The translations under genes and the position numbers were made by a program. A model generated the notes under the pieces. It was not told the origin of the DNA and did not search any database. It saw only the letters and a list, made by a program, of their open reading frames with translations. Positions 10,849 through 23,200 of a DNA stretch of 64,000 bases are shown here, piece by piece. This DNA is from Cristatella mucedo (Eukaryota > Bryozoa > Phylactolaemata > Cristatellidae). The stretch lies in the NCBI GenBank assembly GCA_009760855.2, contig WPIO01000109.1:170001-234000 (forward strand), written 5' to 3'. The stretch's first letter is position 1; every line of letters begins with the position of its first letter.

Positions 10849-12430
10849 CCAAAGTAAGAATGCGAGTCCTGCCAGCGATGCATAAGACGAATCGATGCAC
10901 TCTTCCCTGAAAAAGCACTGCACTGCTCATGACTTCTACATGGCTACACACGTTTAATTTCAATTTCTAAATTAGACTTAAGTCGTGTGGCGTTATTCTA
11001 GAGCATATTATATATCTTAAAGACCGAGGTCATGTGTTGAAATCCTACAGTAGGCGATTCTGTATGGCCAACTAAAATCGTTGGCAACAGGTGTTTAGGC
11101 TCTTCTGCCGCAATACAAATGATGCTGTTTAGTCAGCTAGTGTTCGGCCAGCACCGTGCTCGATCGTCGAGGCCCGGCTCGTTTAAGACGCGGGTCCATT
11201 TATTTTATTTTCAGAAAATCACTACCCTTGGCTGTCCTGGCTCGTCACCGACGAATAATATGATGCGGCATCAATTAGTTCCGCAGTTTAAGCTCACGCT
11301 ACTGAAGATGTGCTGCCGCGCCACCACAAGGCGGAACACGACGTCGTTTGCCGGCGGCAGAAGCGGCAGACGACAGTTTCGGCACCGGAAAAAGCGCACG
11401 TCCGCTGGGCGGTACGTTCTAATTGGCTTCGGCAAGCCGGAATGCTGCGAAATTTGTTCTGCCGCATTTTACCAGCCTGCGCTCTGCACGCGAGTTACGC
11501 GTATGGTGCTGTATGCAAAACTCGTAGCCGCCCGCTTCGCAACAGTATTCATTCAGTGTGCCGAGTTTGTTGACGGCGTGTCGGCAGCTTGGAGCGGTTA
11601 AATGCTGCTACTCGTATGTGCTGGTCGTCATGTTCTTAAAGCTGATGACCAAATTGCCTCATCTCGCCAGGAAAGGCTGAGCTTCGCGTGCTCCAACAAC
11701 GCATCAAAGACGTTCTGCACGGGCTGGCGTTCCGTATGCCTTTAAGTAAATAGGCGCCCTGCTCCGAGATTGATCTCGCCCACTTACACTGCTTCGAGCT
11801 GAGCTTAAAATTATGCGTAAAAGTATTTGAAAAGTAATGCATTGCTCTAATTTCCTATCTATCTGGCTTCGAGCTGATGCAAAAGGAGCCGATGTCTCCC
11901 AGTTGCTGTAAGTCAAATGCCAAGTAGCTGTCATGCGAGTCATGTAAGTGTTGCTATGTGTATTTTAACCATTTTACGCTGCCAGCCTATTCCTTTCATC
12001 CGGGATGCTAATTATAGATACCTAATTTTACTGAACATACGCCGTCAGCTTAGATCTACTGCTTACTTTCAGCTGTGTAGTACTTCGGAAATTTCGGCTT
12101 GCTCAGTTAATATTAATAATAATAACAATACATTTTGTCACGCCCCCAATAGTGTAATCTTTTTCTAGGTAATTTTTAAGAATAACGAGTAGAACAAAGC
12201 CAAGTCGTGCATTTATGACGTACGGTCTAGACTTCTGTAGCTGGCTACACACTGGCCGGCCTACATTTTCGAAAAGATTTATTATAATTAATTATGTAAT
12301 TTATAAAATATAAGTGATTATATTATTATTATTATTATATGCTTGCACTTGATGGATAACTCAGCTACTTGGCGTGTCTGCCATGCACTGCGAAACTGCC
12401 ATGGTACTCCTACTTCCCATCGACCTTAAC
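10849..12430. other. Unassigned; GC-richer patch at 11100-11640
   Basis: Between a SINE and a microsatellite there is no recognised gene. At 11119-11601 two overlapping + frames are open (160 and 87 codons) in GC-richer DNA, with a good acceptor-like TTTTATTTTCAG just upstream at about 11215. Neither frame shows a known motif, so an exon is possible but not supported. Around 12115-12175 an AAT run precedes a weak LINE-tail-like piece. Confidence 0.3.
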
Positions 12431-12435
12431 CATCT

Positions 12436-12567
<132 letters not shown>

Positions 12568-12659
12568 GCCACTCCATTCTATAGGTTCCGTCTTTTCTTT
12601 CATCGCCCAATTGTCATGCTACCTTTCTAGCACATTGTAAGTGCCTAAAGAGAGTTCAG

Positions 12660-13990
12660 ATCATTTAGTTATAAAGCACCCTCAGAGAACTCGATCTCTT
12701 TCTAGGTGCTTTACGTTTGCTGCAAAGGAAGCACGATCGAATGGCTAGTGGTAGCATGCTCAATAAACAACAACATAACATCGTTAGGGGTTACATGCAC
12801 AGGGCCAGCATGCAAGTTTGGTTAGTGGCAGCATGCACAGTGTCAGCACTCATAAGCACATAAAGGTCGAATCACAGGGACCCACTAAAAGCAGTGACAA
12901 ATAGGTGCGTTTTTAATTTCTTTTTAAATCTAGACAAGTCAGGGGATGTCGTGACGACAGTTGTTAGTGAATTCTGGGCTTTGGGAGTATGAGAACTAAA
13001 GGCACGGTCTCCAAAAGATTTGAGGTTCACACGAGGTACAAGTAAGCGATTCGATTCCGAAAAGCGAGTGGTACGGTGCATAGCCTGGTTGGGGAGTAGA
13101 TCTGATAGGTAGGTGGAGCCAAAGAAGGAAGGGACCTAAAACGTAATCTTAGTTCTTGATTTATTTTTGCCTGTCTGATAGTTTCTGATGGAAACTGCTG
13201 AAAGCCGTGCATTAATCCAAGCTTAATAAAAAATAGCTCATAGTAAAGCATGTAAAAATTATCAAAATAGACTTTGACATGCAACTCTAATCATTGAATC
13301 ATATATCATTGATATCATTGAACTCACATCCTTGTTTGGATAACTAATTGCCTTCACACAATGCTGTCTGCTTAGCAATATTGATCTTCTCGTCAGAGAT
13401 GCATATCAGAGTTGGCAACCACTGCTTCCCAAGCCTGACTAGCCTAATTGTAGTTCTGAGCCTACTGTAAGCATGCTATTGCACAGGCAGTAATACCTGG
13501 GAGTAGTGAGTTACAAAAAATTGGGACAGGATGTCACGAGTGAATAGACCATTATGGCTGTGGTATCCTTGTCTAAGCAGGACAGAATTTTTGCATAGTT
13601 GCTTAGCAGTAAATAGGCCGACTTGAGACCGTGGAGCTGATGTGGTCGTCTAGGGTTAGACGTCGATGTGGGACAGGGCACCAGTTTGAAGGCAGATGCT
13701 ACAGGAGATATGCTGGCAGAGCCCATTTAAGATGTCAGAGTGTCGACTTCTGAGTAACACTTGGTTTTTCCACAGCTAATTAGCTGGTTTTAGGGGCACT
13801 CTATTTGGGAAAGTCAGTTGCTGTTTACAAGTGCTATTTACATTGCAGCAGTACATGCTTAAATGTAGTGGAGAGAGCTCGACTTGCTGGATGTTGGAGA
13901 GGAATCACATGATCACACGATCGCATCACATCATCGTGTGGCTTTGCACCATCTGCCTAGAAACGAAAGCCGGGGTTATGCTTTACGACT
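12660..13990 (-). mobile_element. Decayed L2-A copy with internal gap
   Basis: The 3' hairpin tail is at about 12670-12720. On the minus strand the conserved C-terminal end of the ORF is readable near 12890-13080 ([18 protein letters not shown]). Homology stops near 13140, and RT C-terminal sequence resumes at about 13490 and runs to about 13990. The 13140-13490 stretch is unrelated AT-rich DNA, probably an insertion or rearrangement. Confidence 0.7.
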
Positions 13991-14160
13991 ATGTCTGCAA
14001 CCAGGAGAGTATACATTATCAACATTAGTTGACCAGCCTGCTTCTTATGGGTTCGAGTCTTTGAGCTGGCAATCCTTTAATTGCCTGTGTCATAAAGAAC
14101 AGGGTTGGTTCGCCCTCCTATTGATATAAGTACCCATTATTGCATGTAAAAACAGAAATC

Positions 14161-14327
14161 CCAGCTGCTTAAACAGCCTCTTTGTGTATAGCTACAGAAG
14201 GGCCTTGACTGCCATCACCACCGCTTGCAGTGGCAATAAAGGATCGCCCACCGCAGGAATCGAACCCATGACCTCACGATCGAGGTCATGAAAGCAACCG
14301 CCTACCTAGTGTGCCATCGCGGCTAAC
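14161..14327 (-). mobile_element. SINE2 copy (second tRNA-derived family)
   Basis: On the minus strand it begins with an A-box-like TGGCACACTAGGTAGGCGG and an excellent B box, GGGTTCGATTCC. A body follows that ends near AGAGGCTGTTTAAGCAGC. The same layout recurs at 24990-25150 and 52709-52880. The tail differs from SINE1 and L2-A, so this family probably uses another LINE. Confidence 0.7.
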
Positions 14328-14504
14328 CTTATTTCTTATAATAAATTGTAAAACACCTCGTGCGAATGTTTTCAGCACTGTTAGACGAAGAACGAGTCAA
14401 CAACTGACTGGGCAGCAGCTTGGTGGTGTACGTACCTATTCACCCTCGTAAATACTTTTGCGTTTGAGTGTATGTACGTATAGATACATATATACATACA
14501 GATA

Positions 14505-15187
14505 ATAATAATAATAATAATAGTAATGCACTTGATATAGCGCCCTCAGAGAACTCAATCTCTCTCTAGGCGCTTTACATTTGCTTCAAAGGGAAACGCG
14601 ATTGAAGGGTGAGTAATATCATGCTTGATAAACAAACAAAATGAATAACTTGGTTAGGGGTGACATGCACAGGGTCAGCATGCAAATGTGGTTAGTGGCA
14701 GCATGCACAGTGGCAGCATGCATAAGCACATGAAAGACGAATCATAGGGACCCACTGAATGCTGTCCTAAATAGGTGTGTTTTAAAGTTCTTTTTAAATG
14801 TGGTCAGGTCAGGGGGATGTTCTGATGCAGGTCGGAAGGGAGTTCCAGGTTTTGGGAGCATACGAACTAAATGCACGGTCTCCAAAGGATTTGAGGTTTG
14901 TACGGGGTATTGGTAGACTTTTGGATTCCGAAAAGCGGGTGGTACGATGCTTGGCCTGATGGGGGAGTATATCTGAGAGATAGGCTGTAGCCAAAGAATG
15001 AAGTGACCTAAAGGTGAGCGACCAAACCTTGAAGTCAATCCGTTGCTTGACTGGTAGCCAGTGCAGGTCGGCGAGAAGTGGAGTAATGTGGCAACTGCGC
15101 CCCTCACGACAGACAAGCCTAGCTGCAGAGTTTTGCACCAGCTGCATTCGCCTGATCGCACATACCGGTAGGCCAGCGAGCAGTGAG
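14505..15187 (-). mobile_element. 5'-truncated L2-A copy
   Basis: It has an AAT tail at 14505-14525, the hairpin tail, the 3' UTR repeat motif and the ORF C-terminus on the minus strand. Readable pieces are [29 protein letters not shown] and [17 protein letters not shown]. Homology to copy 1 ends abruptly at 15187 next to a CATACATACATA run, the likely truncation point. Confidence 0.85.
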
Positions 15188-15447
15188 ACATACATACATA
15201 TTGATGTCCAAAGGTTTCTACTTGCATGCTCCGAGCTCATTGTTTCAATCAAAATGTGCAAGATTTCGCACGGATCTAACTTGGCAGAAGTTGTTATTAG
15301 GCAGAAAAGGTAACAAATTGATAATTGCGTTTAATTTATTGGATGCAATCAATAACTTGTCCGGGCACTTTTATTTGTATTACCCTTGCGAAATGACATC
15401 GCCTTGGCATTGACTCCACCTTCTTCAGGTAAACTTCTGGAAGAATC

Positions 15448-15600
15448 ACCGAGCTGGTTTGGTCCAGTGGTTAAGGTGTTCGCCCCGACCAAGCTCTGAC
15501 TGAGGTCGTGGGCTTGAGCCCCGGGGCATATGTGAAGCGCCTGAATAGAGATTAAGTTCTCTTGGGGTGCTATATAAATGAATCATATTTATAATTATAT
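15448..15600 (+). mobile_element. SINE1 copy
   Basis: This is a well-preserved copy. It has a tRNA-like head with A box TGGTCCAGTGGTTAAGGTG, a B-box-like GGCTTGAGCCCC, then the LINE-like tail GAAGCGCCTGAATAGAGATT with GGTGCTATATAAATGAAT and an AT-rich end. Confidence 0.85.
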
Positions 15601-16369
15601 TAAAGAATTAAAGCCCAGCCTCAGTCCTTCAAAGCCTCAAAGAACTTATCGGTTTACATGTGCCAGAGAATTCTTACCCTCTTAGCACGATCCTCTAAAA
15701 AGAGGCTCTTGCTGAAGAGTAAAAGCTTCGAAAGAGCACCTCGAAAGAGCAGGCTACCTCCAGTCAACTGCACTTGATAGAATGCCTAGACTTTTCTGGG
15801 GGACACCTTGAAGCATTGTGCTTGAGGCTTCACGCAAAAAGGCTATTTAGTCTCTCGAAATTGTTCCGTCCTTCAATTTATGGGAGCCTCAAGCTCGATA
15901 AGCCAAAGACGAGCCCTCGGGCGAGCCCCTCCCTCTTGACCTACCTTACAAGGCAGAAACATGCATCCGTCCAGTTTAGAGAGCCTCTTCTTTGCAAAGA
16001 AGCCTTGCCACTGGGGGCTGGTTTCTATTTGAAGCTGGCTGCTTAAAACGATCTCTGTAGCATCTCTAAAAATACTATCTGCACCTTTAGAAACAACGGA
16101 TAGCACCATATAGAAAATATAGTGCTCAAAGTGGGCTAGCTGCTGCTCTCTTATAGTATCTGCATGGAATCGGTTGTCATGTTCCAACATAACCTTTTAC
16201 CAGATGACAGAAAATCAGATCTGCTGTCCTATCTGCCTACTTATAGCTAAACAGTGTTGCAAAAATGTGTGCTTGCTTTTAAATAAGGATGCAATAGCTA
16301 TGCTGGTCCATGCATTCGTGGCATCACATCTAGACTTTTGTATCTATCCACTTTCACTTATACCGACAT

Positions 16370-16505
16370 AATAATAATAATAAGAACACATTGTATATCA
16401 TCATTAGAGAACGTACTCTTTTTCTAGGCATTTTACAAATGCTTAAAGAAATGGTGATCACATGGCTCATTGTGACATGCACAGTGTCAGCATGCATGAT
16501 ATTCG
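16370..16505 (-). mobile_element. L2-A 3' tail fragment
   Basis: An AAT run is followed by a degraded hairpin tail and one copy of the 3' UTR motif (CACAGTGTCAGCATGCATG). It abuts the + strand L2-B copy that follows. Confidence 0.6.
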
Positions 16506-17555
16506 ATCCAGGATGTCGACTAATTTCTTGAAACTAAACGACGATAAAAACAGAACTGATGCTCAAAAGACGCCCCAAGCATGCAGCAACACTACAAAGC
16601 TTTGCTTATCTAATATGTAAGGCTCTTGTACTACCATCACCTTTTGCCCGTAATTTATTCGTCGTCTTCGACAGCTGCCTAAATTTTGAAAGCGTCATTA
16701 GGAAGACTGCTTCCACAACCAGCCATCGTGTTAGATCTAAGATTAAGAACTGTCTTCCACGATGGCCTGCACAAATATTAACTAGCTTCTCAGTTCTGTC
16801 TTGGCTAGATTGCTGTAATTTTGTTTTGGCTGGGCTATCGAAAAACGTCACCAGGCCACTGCAGCTGGCGATGATTATGGCTGCCAGGCTAGTTTACAAA
16901 TCCCATAGGTTTGGCCGTGTGTCTCATTTGCTGTAAGAGCTTGTATGGCTGCCGATTGATCAGTAGATACAGAGCAAAGTTCTTACGTTGACCCACAAGG
17001 CCTGCTACGGCTTGGCTCCTCCATACCTAGCTGAACTGCTGCGCCAGTTTCAGCCTCCTCGTGCCCTCAGGTCCTGTATGGACGATAGATTAGCTGGTCC
17101 AATCCTCTGCTTCAAGACCGTTGGCAACATAAGCTTTTGCTCTGCAGGTTCTAGACTGTGAAACTCACTTCAACAATGTCGACGAAACGACAACTACTCT
17201 CCTGCTGCCAACTATGGCACATTCTTTGCAGCCGTCCTGAGCTGTTACTTCCATGCTACTCACTAAAAAAATATAATTCATTTGTATAGCTCCCTAAGAG
17301 AACTTAATCTCTATTCAGGCGCTTCACTTATGCCACAGGGCTCGAGCCCACTACCTCAGCCAGATCTTGGTCGGGGCGAGCACCTTAACCACTGGGCCAA
17401 ACCAGCTTGTCACTACCTAAACTTCTGTCCTGACTCTGCTTTGCTTCTCACTTTCTCTTTGTTGGGTGAGTTGATAACTGTTGGCTACCGAATGCATACT
17501 GAAAGCCACTTAAGCTTTGATTGCGCTATATAAAACTGTCCTGCCTAACGTCCAC
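16505..17555 (+). mobile_element. L2-B LINE fragment, interrupted by SINE1
   Basis: The + strand encodes the C-terminal part of an L2-type reverse transcriptase. Recognisable pieces are FLKLNDD (near 16530), [15 protein letters not shown] (near 16650), QLAMIMAARLVYKSH (near 16870), and the 3' end with TTTGATTGCGCTATATAAAA at about 17515. The protein differs from L2-A in sequence and in its 3' tail. A minus-strand SINE1 lies inside it at 17270-17410. Confidence 0.75.
17270..17410 (-). mobile_element. SINE1 copy nested in L2-B
   Basis: The minus-strand head GGTTTGGCCCAGTGGTTAAGG is at the right end. The tail CGCCTGAATAGAGATT / CTCTTAGGGAGCTATACAAAT is at the left end. LINE sequence continues on both sides, so the SINE is younger than the LINE copy. 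Confidence 0.8.
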
Positions 17556-17614
17556 ATTGTGTTTGCTGCTTTGTGTATCTATAGATACATTACGTATGAT
17601 TAGTTTTAACGTGC

Positions 17615-19265
17615 AAAGAGTCAGCTTGCAAATTTGGTTTAGTGCTGGCATGTACAGTGTCAGCACACATAAGCACACGCCAGACAAATCACTAGGACCC
17701 AGCTAGTGCTGTAAGAAACAGGTGTGCTTTTTGCTGCTTTTTAAATGTTGCTAAGTCAGATGCTGTCAGTTGGGAGTGAATCCCATACTTTAGAACCATA
17801 GGAACTAAATGCACGATCTCCGGAGATTTCGGGCTCGGTATAAACAACTTTTTGTTCTAAACTCAGTTAAACTATTTGAGCCTGAGAGGCAGGTGGTATG
17901 AGGCTGCCTACTCTTGTGGGGAGTAGTTTTGATAGGTAGATTGGGGCTAAAGAATGGTGGGACCTAAAAGTGAGTGAAAAAACCTTAAATTCGATGCCCA
18001 GCATGAGTGGGATCAGAGGCATTACTGGTCTGCCAGAAGTGGTATAATGAGGTGACTGCGATGCACATGACACAAGCCTCTGCTGAAGAGTTTCGCACCA
18101 ACTGTAAGCTCTTGATTGCTTCGACCGGTAGAACTGCAAGCAGTGCATTACAGAAGTCAGAGACGTGATGTCACGAATGCACTGATCAACTTGGATATGC
18201 TATCCCTGTCTAGGCAGGCCCGAATTTCGCAATGCTGTGGAGTTAAAAGTTGGCCGGCTTGACTTGTGAGTTTATTTGGTCGTCTAGTGAGAGTCACTTT
18301 GAAACAGGATATCTAGATTTCGTGCAGATTCCACTGGAGAAATGCTGGATGAGCCAACGTTGAGCATTAGGCTTTCCAAATTCTGGATCATACTTATTTT
18401 GCCCATTACTTTGTAGTTAGTTGTATCGTCATTCAAGTTAAGAAATTTTGATGGCATTCGTGTGCGGATGTCAGTAATACATGCACAAGGGAGTTAAGAG
18501 AGAGTGTTGCATGTTTTAGGGCTGGGAAGGATCAAAGTATAGGTCATATGTCTTGAAGTGAACGCCTAGATTGTGCTTGGCAATCACATCGGCTAGAGGG
18601 AAAGTATAAATTTCGAAGAGAAGTGAACCAAGCACAGGGCCATGAGGTACCCCATTTCTTAGTGGCTGTTTGAATGATCTTTGCCCTCTTGCTTCAGCAC
18701 TCTGGACACTCTCATTGAGATAGGATCTAAACGATTGTAGTGCATTGTTATTGATGCCCAGGCAAGATGAGAGGCTCTCAAGGACTTAGTGGTGATCAGT
18801 AGTATCAAGCACTTCCGAAAGATCCAGCAAACAAGCAGAGACACTTTACCTAAGCCTGCATTACTTAGAAGGTCGTTAGACATCAAAGTCAATGCTGACT
18901 CTTTGCAGTGATTAGTTCTAAAATCAGACTGGAACTTGCTGGGTTTGAATTTTGAATGTAAGAGTTTAGCTGGTTAGCTACTACTCGTTCCAGTGTCTTA
19001 GATAGAAATGGCAGTTGGGAGGCGCAGCGAAAGTTGCAGGAGTTCTCTTGGTGTATTTTGCTTTCTTAATTAGTGGCCTAACAGCAGCCTTTTTTACAAG
19101 GTGCAGGGATGAGACCTGAGACTAATGACCTACTTATAATGTTAGTTATGCATGGCAGCAGCAGATCTATCTGAATCGTAGAAGTGGGATAGTGGAAATA
19201 GGGTCTGGCAGGTTAGCTGTCTTCTGTGACTATGAGATGAATATCAGGATGGGGTCATTCGTGGC
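17615..19265 (-). mobile_element. Old L2-A copy with decayed RT
   Basis: The order of 3' UTR motif, ORF C-terminus, RT thumb and RT palm can be followed on the minus strand, with many indels. Examples are the trace of the D-box region near 18840 and the AFKVFSLTFRS-like piece near 17980. It is clearly older than the copies at 2558 and 32200. No frame longer than 100 codons survives. Confidence 0.7.
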
Positions 19266-20057
19266 AGGCTCGAATGCATATATTGGCGAACTGCAAGGAA
19301 TTGAGGTAGATAAGTCTTGAGGGGGTGTTACTGGGGTAGATGAATCCAATAGGGGATGCTGTTACCTGATAAAACGACTCGGTGATCTTGTTTATGTTGC
19401 TGACGAAAAACCTTTCTTACCTACCGACCTACAAACTGCATGGTCTTCATAGCTGTTTTTCTACAGCATGTGTAAATTGCTTTGAGAGATATTTAATTCT
19501 CTTATCGTGTTATGCAGATGTTGTATTCCTATTATTATTATTATTGCTGCTGCTTCTTGCATGAATTTTCCTTGTGTGCTTTTGCATGAAATGCCGGAAA
19601 TGTACATGTTGTAGTTAACCAATGTATATGCTTCCTTTTCAGCTTTTGTAGAGCTTGGAAAGAAATGTGGTTTTAGTTCTTTGAATGTTCTATAGACGTT
19701 TTATTATTGTTTTTAATACGATTACATGGCAATCCATCCTTGGAATGCTGATGGAATGCACTCCCGGCTAGCAGCCTTTAAAATTCTTAAAAAATGCATT
19801 CTATGTAACAGACTTAAATCTTCTGCAGCCTGGCCATTCATTGCTATCTATTTTCCCTTGCAGCCTTCTTTGGAAGGCTGCTAGCCACCGGCAAGGGCTG
19901 CGGTGCTTCGGGTTTGAGGAGAGAGCTGAAGGGTTCGCTATTAGGAAGGGGAAATTGAATCGTTGTAGCAGCATGGCCCCGCCCCATCAACCGAACCCAT
20001 TGTGTCTTCGGCCATCTGTATGGCCGTTGTGTGGCCTCATGTAGAGAATACCTTTGC
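19266..20057. other. Upstream region of gene 1, no gene recognised
   Basis: A TTA run lies at about 19533-19552. At 19840-20045 there is a GC-richer segment with a GC-box-like CCCCGCCCC (about 19978), which could be a promoter or 5' UTR exon of gene 1. The short open frames on both strands here show no family motif. Confidence 0.3.
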
Positions 20058-20140
20058 AGCAAATGTAAAGCGCCTAGAGAGAGATTGAGTTCTCTGAGGG
20101 CGCTTTATCAAGTGCATTATTATTATTATTATTATGCTCT
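20058..20140 (+). mobile_element. Tail-only L2-A insertion upstream of gene 1
   Basis: Only the last ~80 bp of L2-A is present: GCAAATGTAAAGCGCC, the hairpin (20067-20106) and an ATT run. It sits about 40 bp upstream of the proposed first coding exon of gene 1 and just before an acceptor-like TTATTTCGTGTCAG (20138-20151). Confidence 0.8.
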
Positions 20141-20181
20141 TATTTCGTGTCAGGTGGTAGTGCATCGGCTCACAAAGAATC

Positions 20182-20258
20182 ATGTTTGAAGAGGATGAAA
20201 TAATTCCTGACTCTCAACCAGGTCTGGAATCCCCCGAAATTCTTCAAAACTTGAGACG
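20182..20258 (+). CDS. Gene 1 exon 1 (start codon)
   Basis: The ATG at 20182 opens [17 protein letters not shown] and the exon ends in phase 2 at a good donor, CG|GTATGT. An acceptor-like TTTCGTGTCAG ends at 20151, so the exon may begin there with about 30 nt of 5' UTR after an upstream non-coding exon. Confidence 0.65.
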
Positions 20259-23200
20259 GTATGTTTTCTCATTGTCTCAGAGGCTGAGCAATGTACTTTG
20301 TACAATGTACATTGTCTCAGAGGCTGAGCATTGTCTCAAAGGCTGAGCATTGTCTCAGAGGCTGAGCTCTTGTACTTGCCTGCTGGAAGTACAATTAATT
20401 CATGTAGCGCTTTCGATTGTAGCCTGTCCTCGCAATCACCGGTCATCTCATACCTTGGTATCATGTCTGGAGTATCTCATGAAGCAGAGGAGTCAATCAA
20501 GGTTAGGCTTTTTCTACGCGAACTGCAATTAGCCATGCCTGACCTGGTTTGATCAGATGTAAATGCTGGCTCTTTTGTTTAAGAAACATTCGGTAGAAGA
20601 TGTCGGTCTCTCGGTGGATTCGGATGAAACAGTGATGTCAGAAACAGGTCTGCACAACGACGCAACAAGCAATGCTGATCGTGTAGATTTCCGTGGGGCC
20701 TTTCAAGTAAGTCAGAGGTGCTTGCTGCTGCAGTTCATATCAAGTTTTGGATATTTTCTTTTTTGCCAGCCTTTCGGTACTGCCGCTTAGCCTTGGCTAA
20801 TGACATCGACTACAGTGCATGCCTATGTCTAGCATTCTTATTGTTTGTTGGCAGTTGGACGAGCGGTGTATGCGCAACCATATTAATTTCAGCAGGATTC
20901 AAGTTTATTTGCACAGCCCGAACCATTCGCCGTGGAGAATAAATTGTCTCCTCGTCAAAGTAAAAGGAAAGACAGACAGAGCTCAAGAAAGCGAAGATAC
21001 AACGTAATTGGTAAGGCCAAAATATCTGACCGTGTTATTGTGAGCACCTGTCAGAACTCCAAAATGCTTCCAATCGACTTTGGTCAGCCATGCTGACTGA
21101 CTCGAGTATGTGCCATGCATGCCATGGTGTGCTGGAACGGTAGCGAGAAAGCCGTGCCCATGACCATGTCGAAAGTCGCCCTTAAAACTGGGCTTGTTCT
21201 TATATACTTCCAGAGCAACGAAGGAATTATCACATGGCTCTTAAAGCTATGTGTTCTTGGTAACTGTGGGATGAAGCTCCCACTTCCTTTTTTAATGTTT
21301 GTCGTCAGGCAGAGTGCTATGGTCAATTCGTTCGTGACGTCCCGACTCGACTTCTGTAACTTACCACTTCTTGGTCTTCCTTCTCGTGACATGAGGCACC
21401 TATAGTTTATGCAAAATTCGGCAGCTAAGCTCATTTTTCGTAAGCATCGGAACACCTGCTCGGCACCACTATTTGCCAATCTTCACTGGCTGCCTATCAA
21501 GATGCATATCGACCTCAGTATTCTGTCACATATCTTTAGGTCCCTTCATTCTTTTGCCCCGGCCTACCGATCTGAATTAGTTCAGGTCTTCGTTGCATCA
21601 CCAGCTCTTCTGACTGAGGTCGATGAGTTGTGTGCTTATCTAACTTCAAGTCTCTTGAAGATCACGCCTTCAGTCGCTGCACTACTAAAGCGTGGAATTC
21701 CCTACCAACGGACACCATGTCACCTCCAGATTTGATGGCATTCTAATGAAGATAAAACCTTATGTCCTCCTGTCAGCTTGTTTTGTCAGAGTGAACTGTC
21801 CTTTGTATGCTTGTCCCTGACGAAACTGTGCAGATTGTGACTAAGGGCAAGAGAGATTCATATTCTTATGTATGTTTAGCCCTAATGAACTTGATCTTTT
21901 CTTTTGTGATTTTGATGTTTTTCTGTGCATGATTTAGTACATGTTAGTAACCAGGGATCCTACTAACCGGTGGCATGGGATTTCATCTTGTATTCTTTCC
22001 AATGCTTGTCTAAGCAAGATGCTTGGGTGCTAGTTCATGCTTGCCTAAGCAAGATACCTTGCTTGTCAATAACTCTGGGTTATTGTTTCCCTTGGCTTGT
22101 TAAGCATCGGAATAGAGATTCAGTTCTGTTGGGGTGCTATTCAATAAGTATTTTTGTTATTACATTTTCCTACTTCCTGACATACTAATAGACATTTGTG
22201 TTGTTTTAAGTGGTCGTTCACGGCTCGGTGTGAATAAAGAAAGTAACGGTCAGCTAGAAAAACCGCCGTATGTATATAGAAACAGGAGAGAAATAAAGAA
22301 AGGCAGGCTAAAAGGCTTGAACCCGTCGTCCTGGATCGTGAAGTGCGAGAACCATATTACTATGTTGATAAAGCACTTGCATTCAGCACACGATCAGTAG
22401 CTATGTATGTATGTGTCTATGTAACGTATTTTTGTCTGTAAATCCACAAAGTCATAAAGACCATGTGGGTGTTGCGCAGGAGAGGTTTGTATAGCCCACT
22501 CACAGCCTAAGCAGCTTTCGGCATGCATTCGGTAGCCAACAGACTTCGTCACACGCAACAAAGAGAAAGTGGGAAGCATAGCAGAGTCAGGAGAGCAGTT
22601 AAGGTAGTGAGTAGCATGGAAGTAGCAGCTCAGGACCCCTGGAAAGGATGAGCCGTAGTCGGCATCAGGAGAGTAGTTGTCATTGCGTAAGAATTGTGGA
22701 AGCGAGTTCCACAGTCTAGGACCTGCAGAGCTTAAGCTTCAGTAGCCTACGGTCTTTAAGCAGATGAATTGAACAGCTAATTCGTTGTCCACACAGAACC
22801 TGAGGGTGCAAAGAGGCTGAAACTGGTACAGCAGTTCAGCTAGGTACGAAGGAGCCAAGTTGTGGCGGGCCTTGTGGGTCAGCGTAAGAACCTTGCTCTG
22901 AATCCGTTGGTCAACCGGCTTCAGTCTTAGCTCTTTTAGCAAAGGAGACACGTGCTCAAACCTCTGGGACTTGAAGACTAGCCTTGCAGCCATATTGATA
23001 GTCAGCTTCAGTGGCCTAGTTGCTTTCTTTGGTAGCCCAGCCAAAAGGGAATTACAATAATCAAGCCGAGACAGAACTACGGAGCTTGTTAAATTTTTTA
23101 CAGGCCACTGTGGAAGACAGCTCCTGATCTTAGATAGGGATCGGACGTGATGGCCACCTGTAGAAGCAGTCTTCTGAATGAAGCTTTTAAAATTTAGGCA

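Noticed and set aside
11119-11601. 160-codon + ORF
   Set aside because: No recognisable motif, a second frame is equally open, and no matching donor was found. Kept only as a note.
14461-14525. Possible short CRISPR-like or other spaced repeat
   Set aside because: It is a TA/CATA run followed by the AAT tail of a LINE; no spaced repeats.
20067-20106. Rho-independent-like terminator hairpin
   Set aside because: The hairpin is the LINE/SINE tail found at many sites in a eukaryotic genome.
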